Positions 6,664 through 7,744 of a DNA stretch of 7,744 nt are shown in pieces. The notes under the pieces were generated by a model. It was not told the DNA's origin, did not search any database, and was given only the letters and a program-made list of their open reading frames with translations. The DNA comes from HGM04593 sp045636125 (GTDB taxonomy: Bacteria > Bacteroidota > Bacteroidia > Bacteroidales > Bacteroidaceae), in assembly GCA_045636125.1 (NCBI GenBank), contig JAZTWX010000037.1:1-7744 (forward strand), in the 5' to 3' direction. The translations under genes were made by a program, and so were the position numbers. Numbering within the stretch: position 1 is the first letter of the stretch; the number at the start of each line of letters is the position of its first letter.

Positions 6664-6703
6664 CAATTGCGTTGCCCCTGCCGGGCGGCGCAATTGTTTT
6701 TTT
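6664..6703 (+). terminator. Strong intrinsic terminator
   Basis: CAATTGCGTTGCCC (6664-6677) pairs with GGGCGGCGCAATTG (6683-6696) over 14 positions including two G-U wobbles, around a 5-nt loop. It is followed by seven T (6697-6703). It is the first convincing plus-strand terminator after the small exported-protein gene. A further 10-bp palindrome, TTGGGCCCAA (6702-6711), abuts it. Confidence 0.85.
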
Positions 6704-6823
6704 GGGCCCAACGTGAAAAGTCGAGGGGCGGTGTTATTTTATGGCTATCCTCTCGTTTAAGTAAAAATTTCGCCGTTGGTGACGAATTACCTCTGCTGTT
6801 GCTTTCCATTGGAAAAGTAATTC

Positions 6824-7006
6824 CCTAAAAACGGCACTGTATGAGCGTGAGTTATTGTTAGCGGCAAACGAGGAAAAAGAACGGGGCTTGTTTGAGCGCA
6901 GGGAAAGCAGCGTTGCATGGTAAACGTGCATAGCGAGTTGCTCCGTTCCCGACTTTGCTGCGTAAAGACAACAACGGCGAAAACAAAGCGACCGGAACGC
7001 AAAGCT
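6824..7006. repeat. Structured direct repeat, copy 1
   Basis: This is the left copy of an about 183-bp element repeated at 7510-7693. Over the aligned core (6832-7006) I count 12 substitutions in 175 bases and no indels; a 5/6-A run just upstream differs in length. Weak similarity extends left to about 6781 (shared GACGAATTAC). The element folds by nested arms: GTTATTGT (6851-6858) with ACAACAAC (6968-6975), one A-C mismatch; GCGGCAAA (6861-6868) with TTTGCTGC (6954-6961), one G-U; and GAACGGGG (6879-6886) with CTCCGTTC (6941-6948), one G-U. Inside is a hairpin, TGCATG (6914-6919)/CGTGCA (6925-6930). A minus-strand frame is open through it, but 11 of the 12 changes between copies alter the protein, which argues against coding. 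Confidence 0.85.
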
Positions 7007-7040
7007 ATAAATATTTATAAGTGGAGATGGTTTTTCAAAT

Positions 7041-7090
7041 AGCTGCGCTCCTCCTACGGAGGGGAGCTGGCGCGAAGCGACTGAGGGGAG
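7041..7090. repeat. GC-rich hairpin motif in the spacer between the repeats
   Basis: GCTCCTCC (7047-7054), loop TAC, and GGAGGGGAGC (7058-7067) form a stable stem with bulged G. It is followed by CGCGAAGCGA (7071-7080). The hairpin plus a GCGAAGC-type motif resembles short extragenic repeats that I recall as common in Bacteroidales, but no second copy is present in this window to prove repetition. No T-tract follows. Confidence 0.45.
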
Positions 7091-7237
7091 GCAAAATGCG
7101 CGCTTTAATTTCTCGGTGACCCGTGAGTTTTTCTTGCTTTAATGGCAATGTTTGATTGTACTTTTTTGTAAAAAAATACTCAAAACTCGTGCAAATGAGA
7201 GCAGAGGATAAACTTGTTTGTGCTATGCCGAGTGCAG

Positions 7238-7452
7238 CCGAGTTTCGCGAAGCAAAAAACTCGGGCTGTCGACTTGCCGGTCGCCACTTGCTTTGCTCAC
7301 AAGTCGCAAGCGACATTCTTCGGCCGCTTCGTGGCTTGCCGCTCGCTGTTTGTCGCAAGTGCTTGGGCCGTCAACGACTCGCTGCGCTCAAACATGTCTC
7401 CGGCTTTCCGGCGCATTGCTCGACATGCTCTCTGCGGCTGCGTAACGCAGCC
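7238..7452. repeat. Cluster of short palindromes between the direct repeats
   Basis: This GC-rich stretch is built of successive inverted repeats: CCGAGTTT (7238-7245)/AAACTCGG (7257-7264); GACTTG (7271-7276)/CAAGTC (7300-7305); CATGTC (7393-7398)/GACATG (7422-7427), with CCGG (7400-7403)/CCGG (7408-7411) nested inside; and GGCTGCGT (7436-7443)/ACGCAGCC (7445-7452) around one base. All three forward frames stay open for about 75-115 codons here, but the peptides are Arg/Ser/Cys/Leu-rich and match no family I know. I read it as non-coding structured DNA. The part from 7100 to 7237 holds only an A/T hairpin (7158-7179). Confidence 0.6.
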
Positions 7453-7509
7453 TTTTCGCTTTCAGCGACGAATTACTCTTGCTATGGAAAACCACAGCGG
7501 GACTAATCT

Positions 7510-7693
7510 CCTAAAAAACGGCACTGTATGAGCGTGAGTTGTTGTTAGCGGCAAACGAGGAAAAAGAACGGGGAATGTTTGAGCGTTGGGAAAGCAGCGT
7601 TGTACGGTAAACGCGCACAGCGAGTTGCCCCGTTCCCGAATTTGCCGCGTAAAGACAACAACGGCGAAAACAAAGCGACCGGAACGCAAAGCT
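7510..7693. repeat. Structured direct repeat, copy 2
   Basis: This is the right copy, offset by 687 bases from the copy at 6824-7006, and it has the more perfect fold. GTTGTTGT (7538-7545) pairs with ACAACAAC (7655-7662), GCGGCAAA (7548-7555) with TTTGCCGC (7641-7648), and GAACGGGG (7566-7573) with CCCCGTTC (7628-7635). All 24 positions are Watson-Crick, so the two G-U pairs and the one mismatch of copy 1 are canonical here. The inner hairpin TGTACG (7601-7606)/CGCGCA (7612-7617) keeps five of six pairs. Leftward, similarity resumes at GACGAATTAC (7467-7476). The sequence to the window end (7694-7744) shows nothing else I can name. Confidence 0.85.
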
Positions 7694-7744
7694 TTGTTTG
7701 AATCGTGAATCTCTGTGCCGGCGCTTTGCTGCGCGAAACTGCTT

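Noticed and set aside
7156..7531. Plus-strand frames of 75-116 codons
   Set aside because: Several overlapping frames are open at once because of composition. None has a promoter, a family motif or a normal amino-acid composition, and they cover the palindrome cluster.
6787..7689. Two similar 71- and 75-codon minus-strand frames (6787-7002 and 7462-7689) as a duplicated small gene
   Set aside because: Only 1 of 12 substitutions in the aligned core is silent, and the similarity follows stem-forming arms, so conservation is at the nucleic-acid level.
6824..7693. CRISPR array
   Set aside because: There are only two long copies (about 183 bp) 687 bases apart, not many short repeats with uniform spacers, and no cas gene is present.

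Overview
The window looks like chromosomal DNA from a Bacteroidales bacterium. The genus cannot be resolved. The evidence is the set of protein families (an AGE-type epimerase beside a sialic acid lyase, and a Kelch mutarotase fused to a sodium symporter), the absence of strong Shine-Dalgarno sites ahead of A-rich starts, promoter-like TAnnTTTG boxes, and AT-rich intergenic DNA beside GC-richer genes.

Layout. Positions 1-135 hold no gene I can support. A strong hairpin at 132-175 terminates the leftward gene trmO (250-936, minus), which encodes the tRNA m6t6A37 methyltransferase. A 169-nt AT-rich divergent intergenic region (937-1105) carries a likely trmO promoter box and an inverted repeat that could be an operator. 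Three rightward genes form a compact sialic acid (Neu5Ac) utilisation cluster. They are N-acetylneuraminate lyase (1106-2023), an AGE-family N-acylglucosamine/ManNAc 2-epimerase (2030-3205), and a large fusion (3275-5791) of a secreted Kelch mutarotase domain to a sodium:solute symporter. The proposed flow is: the periplasmic Kelch domain converts sialic acid anomers, the symporter moves the sugar across the inner membrane, the lyase cleaves it to ManNAc and pyruvate, and the epimerase turns ManNAc into GlcNAc. No sialidase, outer-membrane porin/SusCD pair, GlcNAc kinase or regulator lies in the window. An intrinsic terminator lies between the epimerase and the transporter gene.

After the transporter come a GAAA-capped hairpin and a 17-bp-stem terminator whose 3' half overlaps a good promoter for a small exported protein (5957-6469). 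That protein has a Pro/Val-rich 8-residue repeat encoded by 48-bp tandem repeats and a C-terminal hydrophobic segment. A further strong terminator lies at 6664-6703, about 200 nt downstream.

From about 6780 to the window end I see no credible protein gene. This stretch has two direct copies (6824-7006 and 7510-7693, about 93% identical in the aligned core) of an element that folds by three nested 8-bp arms. The copies flank a dense cluster of shorter palindromes (7041-7452). It reads as non-coding, repeated, structured DNA, and with the Kelch-symporter fusion it is the most interesting part of the window.
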